Source of the DNA: Ricinus communis
Lineage: Eukaryota; Streptophyta; Magnoliopsida; Malpighiales; Euphorbiaceae
Assembly (NCBI RefSeq): GCF_019578655.1
Contig: NC_063256.1
Coordinates: 1 to 64,000 of the forward strand
Length of the DNA: 64,000 nucleotides
Reading direction: 5' to 3'
Positions 20,001 to 32,700 of this stretch are shown here, one piece after another. Numbering within the stretch: the stretch's first letter is position 1; the number at the start of each line of letters is the position of its first letter. The translations under genes and the position numbers were made by a program. The notes beneath the pieces are model-generated. The model saw only the letters and a program-made list of their open reading frames with translations, ran no database searches and had not been told where the DNA came from.

Positions 20001-22141
20001 TTTCATTAAGTGATGGAAGGAGGTGCTTAGGAAGTTAAACTTCAATGAGACTCAGTTAGCAGCTCTGCTCCTTTAGAAAATCTGGTCTAATAGAAACAAT
20101 ATCCTGTGATCAGTACTGTGTCGACCGCTATGTGCTCACTCTCTAGCAACAACACAAAAACCATAAGCTAATGAATTATAGTGTGTGCTTGTTGAACTCA
20201 AACCCAAAATTTTCTTCCTCCTTATGACTTAATCAAATTCACAGTCACACATATAAAATGGGTAAAGATAAGAAATGGCTACCAAAAGAAAACCAAAAAG
20301 TCTCAGCAAAATCATACCCATTAGCTTGTCATTCTTTTCTCATCCTTTATGACTTAACATACAAATCACAAACCCATGAATTAGAGGATGAGGGTGTGGA
20401 GAAGTTTAGTCAATGTCTAGTCTTGTTCTTTAGGGCTTCAAGATCGGCAATTAACACGGAATCATCGAGTAAAAGAATGATGGATATTTGGGAGCTATTA
20501 GATGAAAGGGAGAGAAGAAGGAAAGAAGAGAAAAGAAGAAGAAATTAATAAAGGAGGGTACTTAAATATCTTTCTATTGAAAACAAGCCCACTTAGCATC
20601 TATAATAGGAGAAATCAGCTAGATACACCTAAATGGAGGCAAAATGCTGGTTCACACACCTGATAGTGAAGAAAAAAGTGAAGACACCATAATAGCAAAC
20701 TTTAAATGTTTACACACCAATGGTTATAATTATCCCTTAAAGATTGAAAGTATAATATGCATGGATATTTATTTTAATTGTATAATTATGCATCTTGTGT
20801 TAATAATTTTAGTACATTAATTTTTCTATTTGTAATTTTAGTTTAATGAGATTGATGGATATTCTCTCTGTTAGGAAGGCAAAGATGAGGATGGGAAATC
20901 AGCCATCCTGTACTACTACCATCCTTAGTTGTGTGAGAGCATTATAGAGTAACTACTAACATCCTAGCCAGAAAAAACCCCCATTGACATGTCAGTGAGA
21001 CAGCTATGAGTAAAACATGTAGAAATGCCCTTTCTATAAAATGCAACTGTAGTTTTGAGGTCTTCAGATAAGATAAATTAATACACTATTAACCTTAAAA
21101 CATTGTGCATAACAAGACCTTCAATTCATATGGACTAAAAACTCTTTAATAAACTTCAGAATCAAATTATCACATCTCACTTACTCGTAATTGACAAAGT
21201 GGCACTTCTATTGTCCAGTTGACAAAGAGAGAAGGTTCAAAGAAAATAAAAACTGGAAATCAAACTCGAATGAAATACCTTTAATTCAGCAAGTATTTCA
21301 GAAGTACTTCGTCCAGAAGCACATATAAGAAATACAAATCCAAACTTTTGCATATACTGGGCATTCCAGTCAGAGAGCTCCTGCAAAGGCCAAGTGGACT
21401 GGAATTAAAGAAAAGTGATGAGTATTTTTCTTTCTTCCTTAAGATAATAAAAGCTAGAGATATGGTAAGGAAGGAATGGAGAAGGGGAGTGTGGAACAGC
21501 AAAAATAACCACTATATGACTAGGATAAATAACATGTGCAACAAAACAAGAAAAAGATGATGCTTCTCAACTGACGAACATCAAGATTACGGTTGGCCTA
21601 CAGATCATGGCAAACTGTAGATCCGTTTATTTAATATTTAACAGGAATAGGTTTCTAAGTCAAGAAGTCTGATTAAAGAAGTAGGGTAACCTGTAAGCTG
21701 GAACCTGTAGCAGTTGCTAAAGCAGTGGACTGCTCTCCCTTACTCCACCTGCACACACAACTGAGGATGCGATGAGAAGTAAAAGAACATAAATATCCAA
21801 AGGCGAAGAGAATATAAACCGGGAACTGAACTGAGCAGCGGTGTGAGAGGCGTGGGCGGTGGAAGGGGATTGCCCAATCTGAGGATGACATGAGAATGCT
21901 TCCAGCCAACCGTACACATCAACCTTAATCAATATACTTTGTTATTAGTACAAACTACGAACAAAGACACGTAAAACAAGGAAAACATAAATTACTCCAC
22001 CTTGTTGAACCAGATATTTTTGGCGGCATCGACGGCTTCTTCGAGGGAAGTAAAAGGGGAGGCTAATGCCATTTCTTTAGCGAATTTAGTACTGCCGCAA
22101 CATGCCAAAAATTCCTTCTCCTCAAACATCTCATATTCCAT
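17001..22141 (-). CDS. TTL: Uric acid degradation bifunctional protein TTL (allantoin synthase)
   Basis: This enzyme performs the last two steps of urate to S-allantoin: hydrolysis of 5-hydroxyisourate and decarboxylation of OHCU. Exons on the minus strand are 22001-22141, 21832-21923, 21691-21748, 21279-21380, 18027-18183 and 17001-17458. They total 1,008 nt and encode 335 aa, close to the roughly 324 aa of the Arabidopsis protein. The N-terminal OHCU decarboxylase half shows catalytic His60 in SCHPQIG and Glu83 in WSKGEQS. The C-terminal transthyretin-like HIU hydrolase half shows TTHVLDISRG (His219), TDADGR and the terminal YRGS signature. The linker holds RMAVIGGHL (186-194), a PTS2-like peroxisomal signal with Met at the second position. 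Intron 4 is 3.1 kb and contains an antisense LINE relic. No coding lesion is visible. Confidence 0.95.
18270..20110 (+). mobile_element. Degenerate LINE in TTL intron 4 (antisense to the gene)
   Basis: A decayed, internally deleted non-LTR retrotransposon. An ORF1-like start (MASSSANSFNMEDLYARISL) lies at about 18351. A zinc-knuckle tail reads CGTVGHSDKFCERLF followed by YGSWLRA at 18990-19095; this is the DUF4283/zf-CCHC_4 type typical of plant LINEs. The knuckle's first cysteine is replaced by an expanded poly-T run. The 3' part has WDSKLTFIVKSGYCSLIN at about 19690-19740, then a zf-RVT-like CPVCHAAEEDMLHAL near 19895-19945 and CPFAANIW. The endonuclease and RT core are missing. Several frames are needed to read it. 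Confidence 0.72.
20111..21278. other. Remaining TTL intron 4 sequence
   Basis: No gene is supported. A 96-codon open frame at 20258-20548 (+) ends in a Lys/Arg/Glu-rich low-complexity tail and has no recognisable domain, so I do not call it coding. The rest is AT-rich intron. Confidence 0.35.
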
Positions 22142-23578
22142 AGAGATTCAGTGATTATGCAAATTGAAATAAATACCCGATTAGTTGAAGCAGTGAGTGA
22201 ATATGTGAGAAAAGGGGTGAGCAACACCGAACCGAACGGATCGGCAGTCTAATACTGTTCGATTCCGGTTTTATTGCACTTCTTTTTCTGTTCCTTCCTA
22301 ATTCTGATATTTGGGGTCAGCTCGTCAGTGCCATAAGTACTTTACTTTGTGGATTTAGGGTCAATTTGGTCCCTAACTTTGCACGACAAACGAACTTACT
22401 TTATAACCTCACCATCCTTTTATTTTCCCAAATTAAGTTAAAGCGTGAATATTATTTTTCATATTCAGCTAAAGATATTCTTTTGTATTAAAACAAAAAA
22501 AAAAAAAAAGCAATACTTTAATTCTACTATCATTAATTACTAATTTAGGCATGACTTCTACTACGCGCACGTATGGGAGTAAGGTGATAAACGGTTGTTG
22601 AAGCAGAAGCTTTTCTCTTTCGATTAAAGAAAGAAAATTTAGGGTTTTGTTGTTCTGAATTTAGGGATTTTGTTGTTTATATAGATGATTCTCAGCTTAA
22701 TCGAAGCTCTTCTACTATTACAAGCATTATACAGGGTAAATGAAATTAAAGATAAATAAAGTGTCTTTATGCCCACATTTGAACAGAGTTGTATCTGCAG
22801 ATGATGGATTTTCCAAGCATTTTATGCCCAAATGCAATTTGTTCCATTCACCATATTAATAATGTGTTGAAGAGTGTTAGCATTTGGTACAGCAAGAAGA
22901 CCTTCAAAAAAGAGTTATAACTTGTCATGTCTCCATGCAGGGGAAGGGGAAGTCAATCAAGCCTAACCTTTTTGGATCTTCTAAAAATTCAAAATATGCC
23001 TGAGATGCCCAAAAGGCAAAGGAGATAAGACATGCATTAGCCTAAAAAGAAAGTCAAATTATCAAAGAAAATGAGTAAAGATGAATTGCAGCTTGAGCAA
23101 CGAGTAGAGCTATAGTAAGAAAGGTTGCCCAAAATAAAATAAAATTATGAGTAATGCAATGATTAGAGTTATCTGTGCAATGATTATTTTGTATTTACTG
23201 AATCAATATTTCTGCTATTTCTTTTAAGTTGCAAGTGCAGCCTGAAAATGCATTTATATCCTACAATCAAGCATAAAGCAATGCACCAGCAAGAATTGAA
23301 ATAGAAAGCTATTTGTGCCTAGAAGGAAGACAAGCGGACCTTGGTTTTGTTGCACATCTAATGGTATCTTGTACATGGGTAAAATCGATTTGCTTTTATT
23401 GTATTTGATTAAAATTTATTAAAATATATTTACAAATAAATTTTTATTTTTAATGCGTTAAATTATAACTATGAATTCTAATTTTATCATAAAAAGATTT
23501 ATAAAAAAGAAAAATATAAGAAAGAAAAAAATAAAATTAAATGATAAAGTTAAATTCAATTCATAGTAAGATAAAAAA

Positions 23579-24942
23579 TAGGGCTGCAAATGAGCCGAGT
23601 CGCTCGAGAGCTACTCAAAATTTGACTCGGTAAAAGCTCGTTCGTTATGATAAATAAGTTGACTCGAGTTTCATTTTCAAGCTCGTTTATTAAATGAATT
23701 GAGCTCAAGCTTAGTAGTGTTCGGCTCGTCTGAAATCGCGATCTGACTCGTTAAGGAGCTCGCGAGCATGCAAGTTAGCTCGTACATTATCTTAATAAGT
23801 AAATAATATATATTATAATTAAAAAATAAATGAAAAAATACCTTAACTTTTATTACGTTAAAGTAATAATATATACCAACAAATTAAGTTTTAATTATAA
23901 ATATTCTAATTGAATAATCTAATGTTACTTAAGCAAGTGCTAGTTTAATAATATTATTAATTAAATTGATATTTAATTTATATTTAATTATTACTAATAT
24001 CTTACTAATTTATTTTTTTGTCATCAACTACTTTAAGTAGAATATAAAATAAAAACTATGTATAAAAATAATAATATAGTTTTATGTATAATATAATTAA
24101 CTCAAATCAACATAAATTATGTTGCTTTACTATAAAACTGCATAGTTTTAGTGTTATATAAACAAGCATATATTATGTAAATGATTTAAAATACTTTTGT
24201 AAAACTATGTAGTTTTAGCATTAAATAAATAAGCATATATTATATAAATGCTTAAAAATATTTAAAAATTATAGTCTACATGTTTGTAAATTAACGAAGC
24301 ATGAGTAAATACTCTTGCAATATGCTTAATGTGAAGCTTGTAAATAGAGTAAGAACTTTGTAAATTAACATAATAAGTACTGGAGTAAAAACTATTATAA
24401 ATTAACATGAGTAAATATTTTTGTAATATGCTTAATATGAAGTTTATGAAGCTAAACTCGACTTGTTTGCACCTCTAGTCCTCACTGAATTATAAATTAA
24501 GATAGAATTTTATGGAATTTCTTGAACTCTTTTTTTTTTTTTATCAAGAACTTTATTTAATTATTTTAGTTTTTAAATTTATATGCATATTTTACTGTTG
24601 CGTATAATTATAAAATTTACAATTACATATTTGATAAAGTCGAGCTTACTTGATGAGCTTGCTTAACAAGCTTCAAATCGAGCTTGCTTAAAAAGATTTA
24701 AATTGAGTCGAGCCCCCGCTTAGCTCGTTTATATGAATACTGAGCTAATAATAAGTCGAGCTCGAGTTTGGATTATTTGTATATATTATCGAGTCAATTA
24801 TGAGTCGGACTCGAACATATCAAAATTACAATGAGCTGAACTTGAACGCTAAAATATAAAAATTTATCAAATTTGAACTCAGTTAAATTTTTGTGAACTG
24901 AGCTTGCACGTTAAAAAGCTCAGCTCGGATGGTCTGCACTCT
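23579..24942. mobile_element. Candidate non-autonomous hAT-like transposon
   Basis: The left end is TAGGGCTGCAAATGAGCCGAG. The right end, reverse-complemented, is AGAGTGCAGACCATCCGAGC, giving imperfect terminal inverted repeats. The flanks are ATAAAAAA (23571-23578) and ATAAAAAG (24943-24950), a possible 8-bp target duplication with one mismatch. The subterminal regions are dense in GAGCTCG/CGAGCT words. The centre is extremely AT-rich and non-coding. The TIR match is modest and the target site is low-complexity, so this is tentative. Confidence 0.4.
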
Positions 24943-26474
24943 ATAAAAAGTTGATTAAACCATAATTTAATAGATTTTAATTTCATACTCTTAGCCACCC
25001 ACATGAATCTATAAACAATGGGTAGGTACATGAATTTGAAAACTCACTTGAATACGAAATACCAAAATTATTCAATGCGTACAACACCTAGCAAAATAAT
25101 TTTGTTTGCCAACTCTACCCTTTTATGCATATAAATGTCATAATCTTTGCTTCATGTGTATAAATCTAAGTAGAACACACGATAAAAAAAGAAAATCAAA
25201 TGCCACTGTGAGTTCAAGATTACCCAACAGATAAATGATTAATAGTGGTGATGTGTCTCTTTTAGTACTCACAAGTGCATGAACTATTTCTATAGTAAGA
25301 ATAAGTTTACCACGATGTCGATCTCTCAATAAACTATGAGACCACTTATTATAAAGACTAATTATCAACATAAAATAATAAAAATAAATCTAAATACTCT
25401 AAATCAGTATATTGAGATGATGATATTTATAAAATAGAGTAACTAAACAATAAATAAATATGTAATACAAATGCAAATATTTATTATCTAAAACTATATG
25501 CGAAAGGTAGTATTTAGTATAGCCATTTACTTAGTAATTTTTTTGTTTTACTTTAAGCCTAGATCTAATGAATGAGATGGTGACGTGCCTTTTCCCTAGA
25601 TCACTCAAGCTAATGATGCAACCTAAATTTCTTATACCAACATATATTAAAGTAAATATGATGTTTCTAATACTTTTAACCTAAAGATTTTCATAACAAA
25701 TATTACTACTAAATTGATAATGATGGTCAAGGTAAAGAAATCATTCATTAAATAAATAAATAAATAATAAGATTCATTCAAAAGTAAAAATGTTAAACTA
25801 AACACTTATAAAAACTAGCCTAACATATTTAATCTAATGATCATGGTATTAAATAGAAAGACATAAAACAAATAAGTAAAAGCTCCCTCTAGATCTAGAA
25901 TTTCCTTCAAGTAGAAAGATGATTGGTCCTCACTCTTCACTTATTGAAAAGCTCCTTAGATCTTAAAAAGAGTAATAAAACTAAATTAAAGTGTTTATGA
26001 AAGAATTATAAAGAATTATAGAGAGAATAGTGATGGGCATGTGTAAAGAGCAGATAGGAGAAACTCTCCTCCTCTAGAATTAGGTTTTGCAGAGATATAT
26101 ATAGAGAAGTGTCATTCTCTATATATAAATCTCTACAGAGATAAATATACCAATATAAGTCTATTTACTAGATAAGACTTTAAGTATCTTTATCTCCGCC
26201 AAATGTTATCCCATAAATAACTCTTAATATAAATACTAATAATTATATAAAATGACTAAAATATTTCTTGGACCTTGTAATTAGCAGTCCATGCGTCTTA
26301 ATCTTGAGCCTTGATACGAACATGTCCAATTAAGCTTTTTTTCGAGTATTTAGCTCTATATTATTCTCTTTTGGCTAATATTACATGAAAATAAACAATT
26401 AAGTCTAAGTGAGGTAAAATCATATATTTTTACCATTTTATATATAGAAATATATCATTAAAACTCTAAAACAC

Positions 26475-26477
<3 letters not shown>

Positions 26478-26521
<44 letters not shown>
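26478..26521. repeat. AT dinucleotide microsatellite
   Basis: An almost pure AT repeat of about 44 bp, roughly 200 bp upstream of the CHY1 start codon. It lies in a promoter-proximal position and is likely length-polymorphic. Confidence 0.9.
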
Positions 26522-26525
<4 letters not shown>

Positions 26526-26720
26526 GGACCGATTGTTAAATGAGGACTTAATAAAATCAAATTCAATTGTTGAAGGTTGAATAGGGAATGATTGCAAAAT
26601 GGGAGGTTCAATAGCTAAAATAAGTAAAGTTCAAGCCTTAAATGTGGATTTTGCATTTTAAGAAAAATATAGGTAATGTAATTGTTGCCGTCGGAAATTG
26701 GGAACAGAGACCCGTAATCG

Positions 26721-29700
26721 ATGGCTTCTCCCACCTCAGCAGAAGGCCAGAATGAGCAGGTTTGTTCCCCTACATACACAAATATGATCGCCTTCTTTTG
26801 CTTCATGTATTGGGCTGGGAAGTTTTGTATAATTTCTCAATTAAATCGAAACCTCCGCTTTTATGCTGTTTATATTTTGGTTGAAATCGTGTGAAGTTAT
26901 ATGCCATGTTTCTCTTTCTCAACTTCAACACTGTTAAATCATTTTATGTATTATTTATTTATTTATTTCAAAGCTACTTTGGTTTTTTCTTCATTGAGTT
27001 TATTCAGCAAGCCTACCGATGCTTTTCATTTCCATCAATTTATATTTATTTATTAATTACAGGTTTTGGTAGAGGAGAACTTGTTTGCAAGAACCTTGAT
27101 ATTAAACAGACCTAAACAGTTGAATGCTCTTTCCTTTAAAATGGTATATTGCTCTCCTATTTTAATCCACTCATTCTTAAGCTTTTGTTCAACAGGAGTT
27201 TTGTTTAGTAACACTATTTATGCTTTTCATTATAGATTTCTCGGCTGCTGGACCTTTTTCTTGCTTACGAGGAGGATCCTAATGTCAAATTCCTTGTTCT
27301 CAAGGTCCCGAATTATGACCCTATACACAAATCCAGTCTCATCTTTTTTGTACTATGTAATTTTTATTTCTTTATATATGGAGCCAATTTACATTTGCTT
27401 GTGCCAGCTGCAAGACAAATTTATTTGACTATTACTGGCTGTTTTCATGTAGGGAAATGGCAGAGCATTTTGTGCTGGTGGTGATGTTTCTGCTGTGGTT
27501 CGTGATATACGTGAAGGTCTCAATGCTTTTCTTTTATTTCTTTATCAACTGTTTCTCCTGTTTCTTCACATTCAGAACACTGATCATCCAAAATCTTGCT
27601 TTAGTTGGAAAGCCTTGTCATGTCTTTGGACATATTTAACTTTCCTTATGCAGTTGATTTCCCATTTTCCTTTTCTGTTCAAACCACTAGTCACCTTTGA
27701 TTATGAAGATGCTTGGTTCTCCCTTGGATGTGAAGAATCTTGTTTCCAAGATTTAGAGGAACTTAGCTGGTTTAGAATCTAAAAGAACTCATTTCCATTG
27801 CATGCATCAGGTAATTGGAGATTAGGTGCCAAGTTCTTTGAAAAGGAATTCATTTTGAACTATGTGATGGCGACTTACACTAAACCCCAGGTAGCCCTAT
27901 TTTTAATATTATTTCACACACCCAATAACTTCAGTAATGTATTTTCTGATTATCATACAGGTCTCAATCCTTAACGGAATTGTCATGGGAGGCGGTGCTG
28001 GAGCTTCAATGCATGGAAGATTCCGCGTTGCAACTGAGAATTCGGTAGTTATCTCTCTTTAGTTCAGGTTTGAACAATCGAGAATTTCTCTTACTGCTAA
28101 GAAGTGATCAAGTGAACAATTGTATTATTGTACCTACAATTAATTTTTGTTGAGTCCAGACAACTTGGTGATATGAAGTCATAGAAGTCTTCACTGAAGC
28201 TGAAACTCATGTCTTGCATGCTTTCTAAGTTAATCTTTCTACTTTCTCCGCTAACATGTGTTTTTGTGGAAATTTTGCAGGTCTTTGCAATGCCTGAAAC
28301 AGCTCTAGGGCTTTTTCCTGATGTAGGTGCCTCTTATTTTTTGTCAAGACTTCCTGGATTCTTTGGTAAGCAATTTTTATCATTTATGGACCTTAAACAA
28401 GCTAATATATCCAAAATGGATTTTGTAAATCTGAAATCCTAGCAAGTAGAGATAACATCTGGTTTCATAGTTAGTTTGTTAATTTTGGGTTTGGTCCTTT
28501 TTATTAATGGCAGAGGATAAGGCACCCACCATTAAGGGCTACTCGAAACCACTTAATTCTATACTATATATACTCGCTTTAAACCGAATTGAAGTTTCAT
28601 TTTTATTATTTGTACTTGTCCCAAATCTTATAGTAATTACCACCATATTACTTGAACCCACCAAACCTTTTTTCTTTTTCTAAATTAAAAGATAAAATTT
28701 TAATATAATAAATACTATGATGCTTGGAAGCTCCACTCAATTGATGTTTCCGCGTTTTGGAAATGTTTCTTAGACTTCTTCTCCAAGAAATATTTTTGAA
28801 ATATTTTGAGTCCATTTTCGTAATTCATTAAAATTATAAACCTGTTTTCGATTTGAAAATGCATTCTCTTAACTTAGAAAAAACTAAATAAAAAAAAAAA
28901 ATGAACTTGAAAAAGCCTTTCGTGTTAGTTATTGGTAAGGAACTTGTAGGCACTCATTTTCTTTTGTTCTTCAAAACTTGATTTATTGTTGTTCTTTATT
29001 TTATCCTTCTCAATACTTGTTGGTGGTAACTTATATTTGAACAAATAATATATTAATATATAACTAATAGTTTTGTATATTCTCTATATTTTTAATGCAT
29101 ATTTACATACCACTATATTTTAAATATATTTCTTCCACGTTTTTTTTTCAGTATTTTTGGAAAATGTTGTTTTGCCAGATCTATTTTCATGTTTGGTGTT
29201 GGGAAAAATCCGCAAGTGCATGGTGTCCACAAGTAATATAGAATGAGTAGAGTATCATTTTCATGGGGATTAACAATCTGTCCACCTATCTTTTTTCTTT
29301 TTTTTTGGTTTAAGGCTCAAATTTTGTATTTTAACTATAAATTAAACCTAAAAGGATTAATTTTAGAATTAACAATAGTCTAAAGCAAAAGATTTAACTG
29401 AAACAACTAACAATTATAATGAAGATGCTAGAAAATTAAACTTATTCCCACTCAATCACCCAATTACCTATAAGTTCTAAGTCATTATATGATCCAAGTT
29501 ATCCATTAGCATTGATTAAATTCTCTCAAATTTTAATCAACTAAACCAAGGCTCAAGAAATCACAAACAAATTGATTAGTTCTCATCTAATTAAATTATT
29601 ATTTAATTACCTAAGTATGGCCTTAAGCCAACCTTAAGGATATCTGACCATTAATTATTATCTCTTTCAATTAGCACTCTGCATTTATCTTGTTTTGATG

Positions 29701-32700
29701 TAAAACTATAGAATTGGATTTCATTTCTGCACTTCGCTCATTGTTCTATATTTTTTGGGCAGGAGAATATCTTGGACTTACAGGTGCTAGATTGGATGGT
29801 GCTGAAATGCTCACATGTGGACTTGCAACTCACTTTGTCCCATCAACAGTAATATCTTTGAATTGAAAATGTCTCAAATATGCTGAAGCTCTGTGTTCAT
29901 AACGCTAAGTTCTTTTTTTTTTTTTGTGTCTAAACTTGTCTCGGTATTATTTCGTTGACACATTGCGAATTGACATTGGTATCAAATTTTTCATGACATG
30001 TGAGGCTGGTTACACTTGAGCCAATATGATACTTTAACTGTATTATTCTATGTCATCCAAAGATAAGCTGTTCATGGCATTCATGTTGAATCATTATGAT
30101 CAAAATTATAAGAATCGTTAGCATCTACTTACAATGATGTGAAGCTTCTAAATGTTGAAATTGGTATACAGAAGTTTATAATTGATGGAAGACTAATCCT
30201 GCAATTTCATGGATTTGTACATCCTGTCCATATGTTTTTGTTGGATTGCAGGGAACTGACATCAACATTGTTATGATGATATATGGTGCTAGCTTAATGC
30301 GAGTCTATGACTAACATTCTGTGTGACTTGAGGATAGGTTGTTCATGGGTTTTAGGTTAATCAATATGGCAAACGTTATAAGAATCCTTAGCACCTGCAT
30401 ACCACGACTTCAATCTTTTAAACTTAAACTTAAATTGAGTTCATTTTAAAAGTTCATACATGATGAAATATCACAATTGCACGTGCAATTTCATGGATTA
30501 CGGGATAAGCAGGAGTTCAATAGATAGTGAACTGATATGTGGATAATTACCGAAAACATGCTAATGCCCATATAAGTATGATTAAGTAGGAAGTTTTGCC
30601 CTGTGAATTCGAAAGACTAAGTCGTTCTTGCTCGCAAAAATGATATTTCTATAATTCTAGCAATCCATATCCTAACATTAAAGTTCGAGTTCAGTTAGTA
30701 TTTCTGCCCTGTCATTTTGCTCTATGCATTAGATGTTTAGATTTAGTAGCTCAATCATTTGATGAAATACTTGCATTGTTTATTGATTTTTCTTAACGTG
30801 TTTTCCTTGATCTACAGAAGTTGTATTTGTTAGAAGAAGCATTGCATAAAATAGATTCAAGTGATCCAGACATCATTTCATCCATTATTGATGGATACTG
30901 TCAGCAACCATATTTGAAAGAGCAAAGCGCTTATCGCTGGTTAGTATGAACCATACATCTGTTTCTCTTCCATTTGCTTGAGTAGTCAATGATTGCTATA
31001 ATTATTTTGGATTGGCATGTGCAATTTTGCTTCTTTTTCTTTTTAATTCTCAACCAAAGAGCTATATCTTTTTAAATGCATCGATTATGCAGTCCAATTA
31101 ATCTTTTCATGAATATTTATAACATATATTTAAGTATGAAGAAGGGGATGAGATGCAAATTTACTTATAAGCCCTTTGTTTTTTTTATTTTTATGTTCTG
31201 GCATGAGTCAATTTGGCCATTTACTTCTTAATAGTTATTTATCAATAAATTATAAAATTCTAAGCTATTTGGATTAAGGAGATAAAATAAATACTAACCA
31301 TGGAATATTAAAATTAGCAGGATTAGATAAGATCTTATAACCATTTAAATTAAATGATTAATAATAAAATAAGATTTTAAACCTATTGGGAATAAGATAG
31401 AAGTTTTAGTTCAATACTTTTAACAACATTAACTGTAATCACAGATTTGAGGGAATAAAATCAAATACTTTATTTACACTAAAGACACATATATATATAC
31501 GAGTAAGAAAACTCCTAAACATGATAGGAATATTATACAAGGAGGACTCCTATTTAGGGTTTACAACCTTATCCTATATACATGCTGTAACATTAACTAT
31601 GAAATAGCTTTTCCAATTATAATGGAAAATCTATCTTTGATGAAAGTGTTGTGCGATAAAAGACATGAATAATTTTCATTGGTGTTTAATTTCTAAATCA
31701 GTTTTTTATAGTGTCATCTTGTGCAATGATTATCATGAGCTCTTTCATTTCTTTTAAGTCACCCTCATAACCTTTTTTTGGGTTTGTCAAATAATTCTAA
31801 GCATTTTCCACGCATATATGCATGCAAAGAGTCCACTTAAATAATTTACAATGATTACTTGCTTTCAGGTTGCATGCCATTGATAGATGTTTTTCTCAAA
31901 GATCTGTTGAAGATATTATATCAGCCCTTGTGAGTTGCTGATCTGGATTGACTTTATTTGGAACAGAAATGGTCTCAAGTCTATTCTTTATTTATATATT
32001 GAATGCTTATTATGGAATTAGCTAACAACCTTTTTCGTTTTTTCACTTTTGGTGACTTGTGTAGTCATATATATGATTTCATCATTCTCATTCTTGATAT
32101 TATGCAGGAGAGGGAGGCCATGAAAAATAAGGCAGATGCTTGGATCTCTACGACAATTCAGTTACTGAAGAAGGCTTCTCCAACAAGTCTTAAAATTTCT
32201 CTTAGATCAGTAAGGGCGCTTTAACACGTCTCTGATTGTATGTTGTTGCTCCAATTTATCAATATAAAAGTGGAAATTAAGCACTTTAGAGCCGTGAATT
32301 GTCTTAGTATGTGTGACGCACTAAAATAGTATTGAGCATATGAAGTCTGAACACCTTGCATGCATAGTTGTTAAAGATGCGCCTCAAGCTCAAGCCTTTA
32401 GGGCAGATAGTTTTAGAGGTGAGCAACTTCACTAAGACACTAAGGCGTGCACTTAGAGGAGGTGGTGAGGCGTAAAAAAGACGTGCCTTACTGAAGTTGC
32501 CTAAATTTTCTTTTTCGCTTATAATTAAAATTGGGCCCTTGATGGTAAGTTGTTCCTTGCTAATATTGGACCTTTTTACTTCAAGAAATCAAAATAATAG
32601 TGAATGAGGGTTAGCTCAAAAAGCAAAGAGGGCTAATACTCGTCTAGTACTTAGAGGCGAGGAAGAGATTGATTTTAAAGAAGATAGAAAAGAAAATTGA

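Larger units (their letters stand above)
22142..26720. other. Divergent TTL-CHY1 intergenic region, rich in repeat remnants
   Basis: This 4.6-kb interval separates the two divergently transcribed genes and should hold both promoters. I see no gene. It contains ACCGAACCGAA words near 22230, a candidate DNA transposon at 23579-24942 and a repeat-like block at 25230-26470. That block has a hairpin (AGAGATATATATAGAGA / TCTCTATATATAAATCTCT) near 26091-26136. A long AT microsatellite follows at about 26478-26521. Confidence 0.5.

Noticed and set aside
20258..20548. 96-codon plus-strand frame in TTL intron 4 ending in a KRRR-rich tail
   Set aside because: Lies in repeat-derived intron sequence; the charged tail is a purine-rich low-complexity run and no family is recognised.
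26091..26136. Hairpin AGAGATATATATAGAGA / TCTCTATATATAAATCTCT considered as a microRNA precursor
   Set aside because: Stem is short, almost pure AT/AG repeat and sits in a repeat-like block; no recognisable miRNA sequence.
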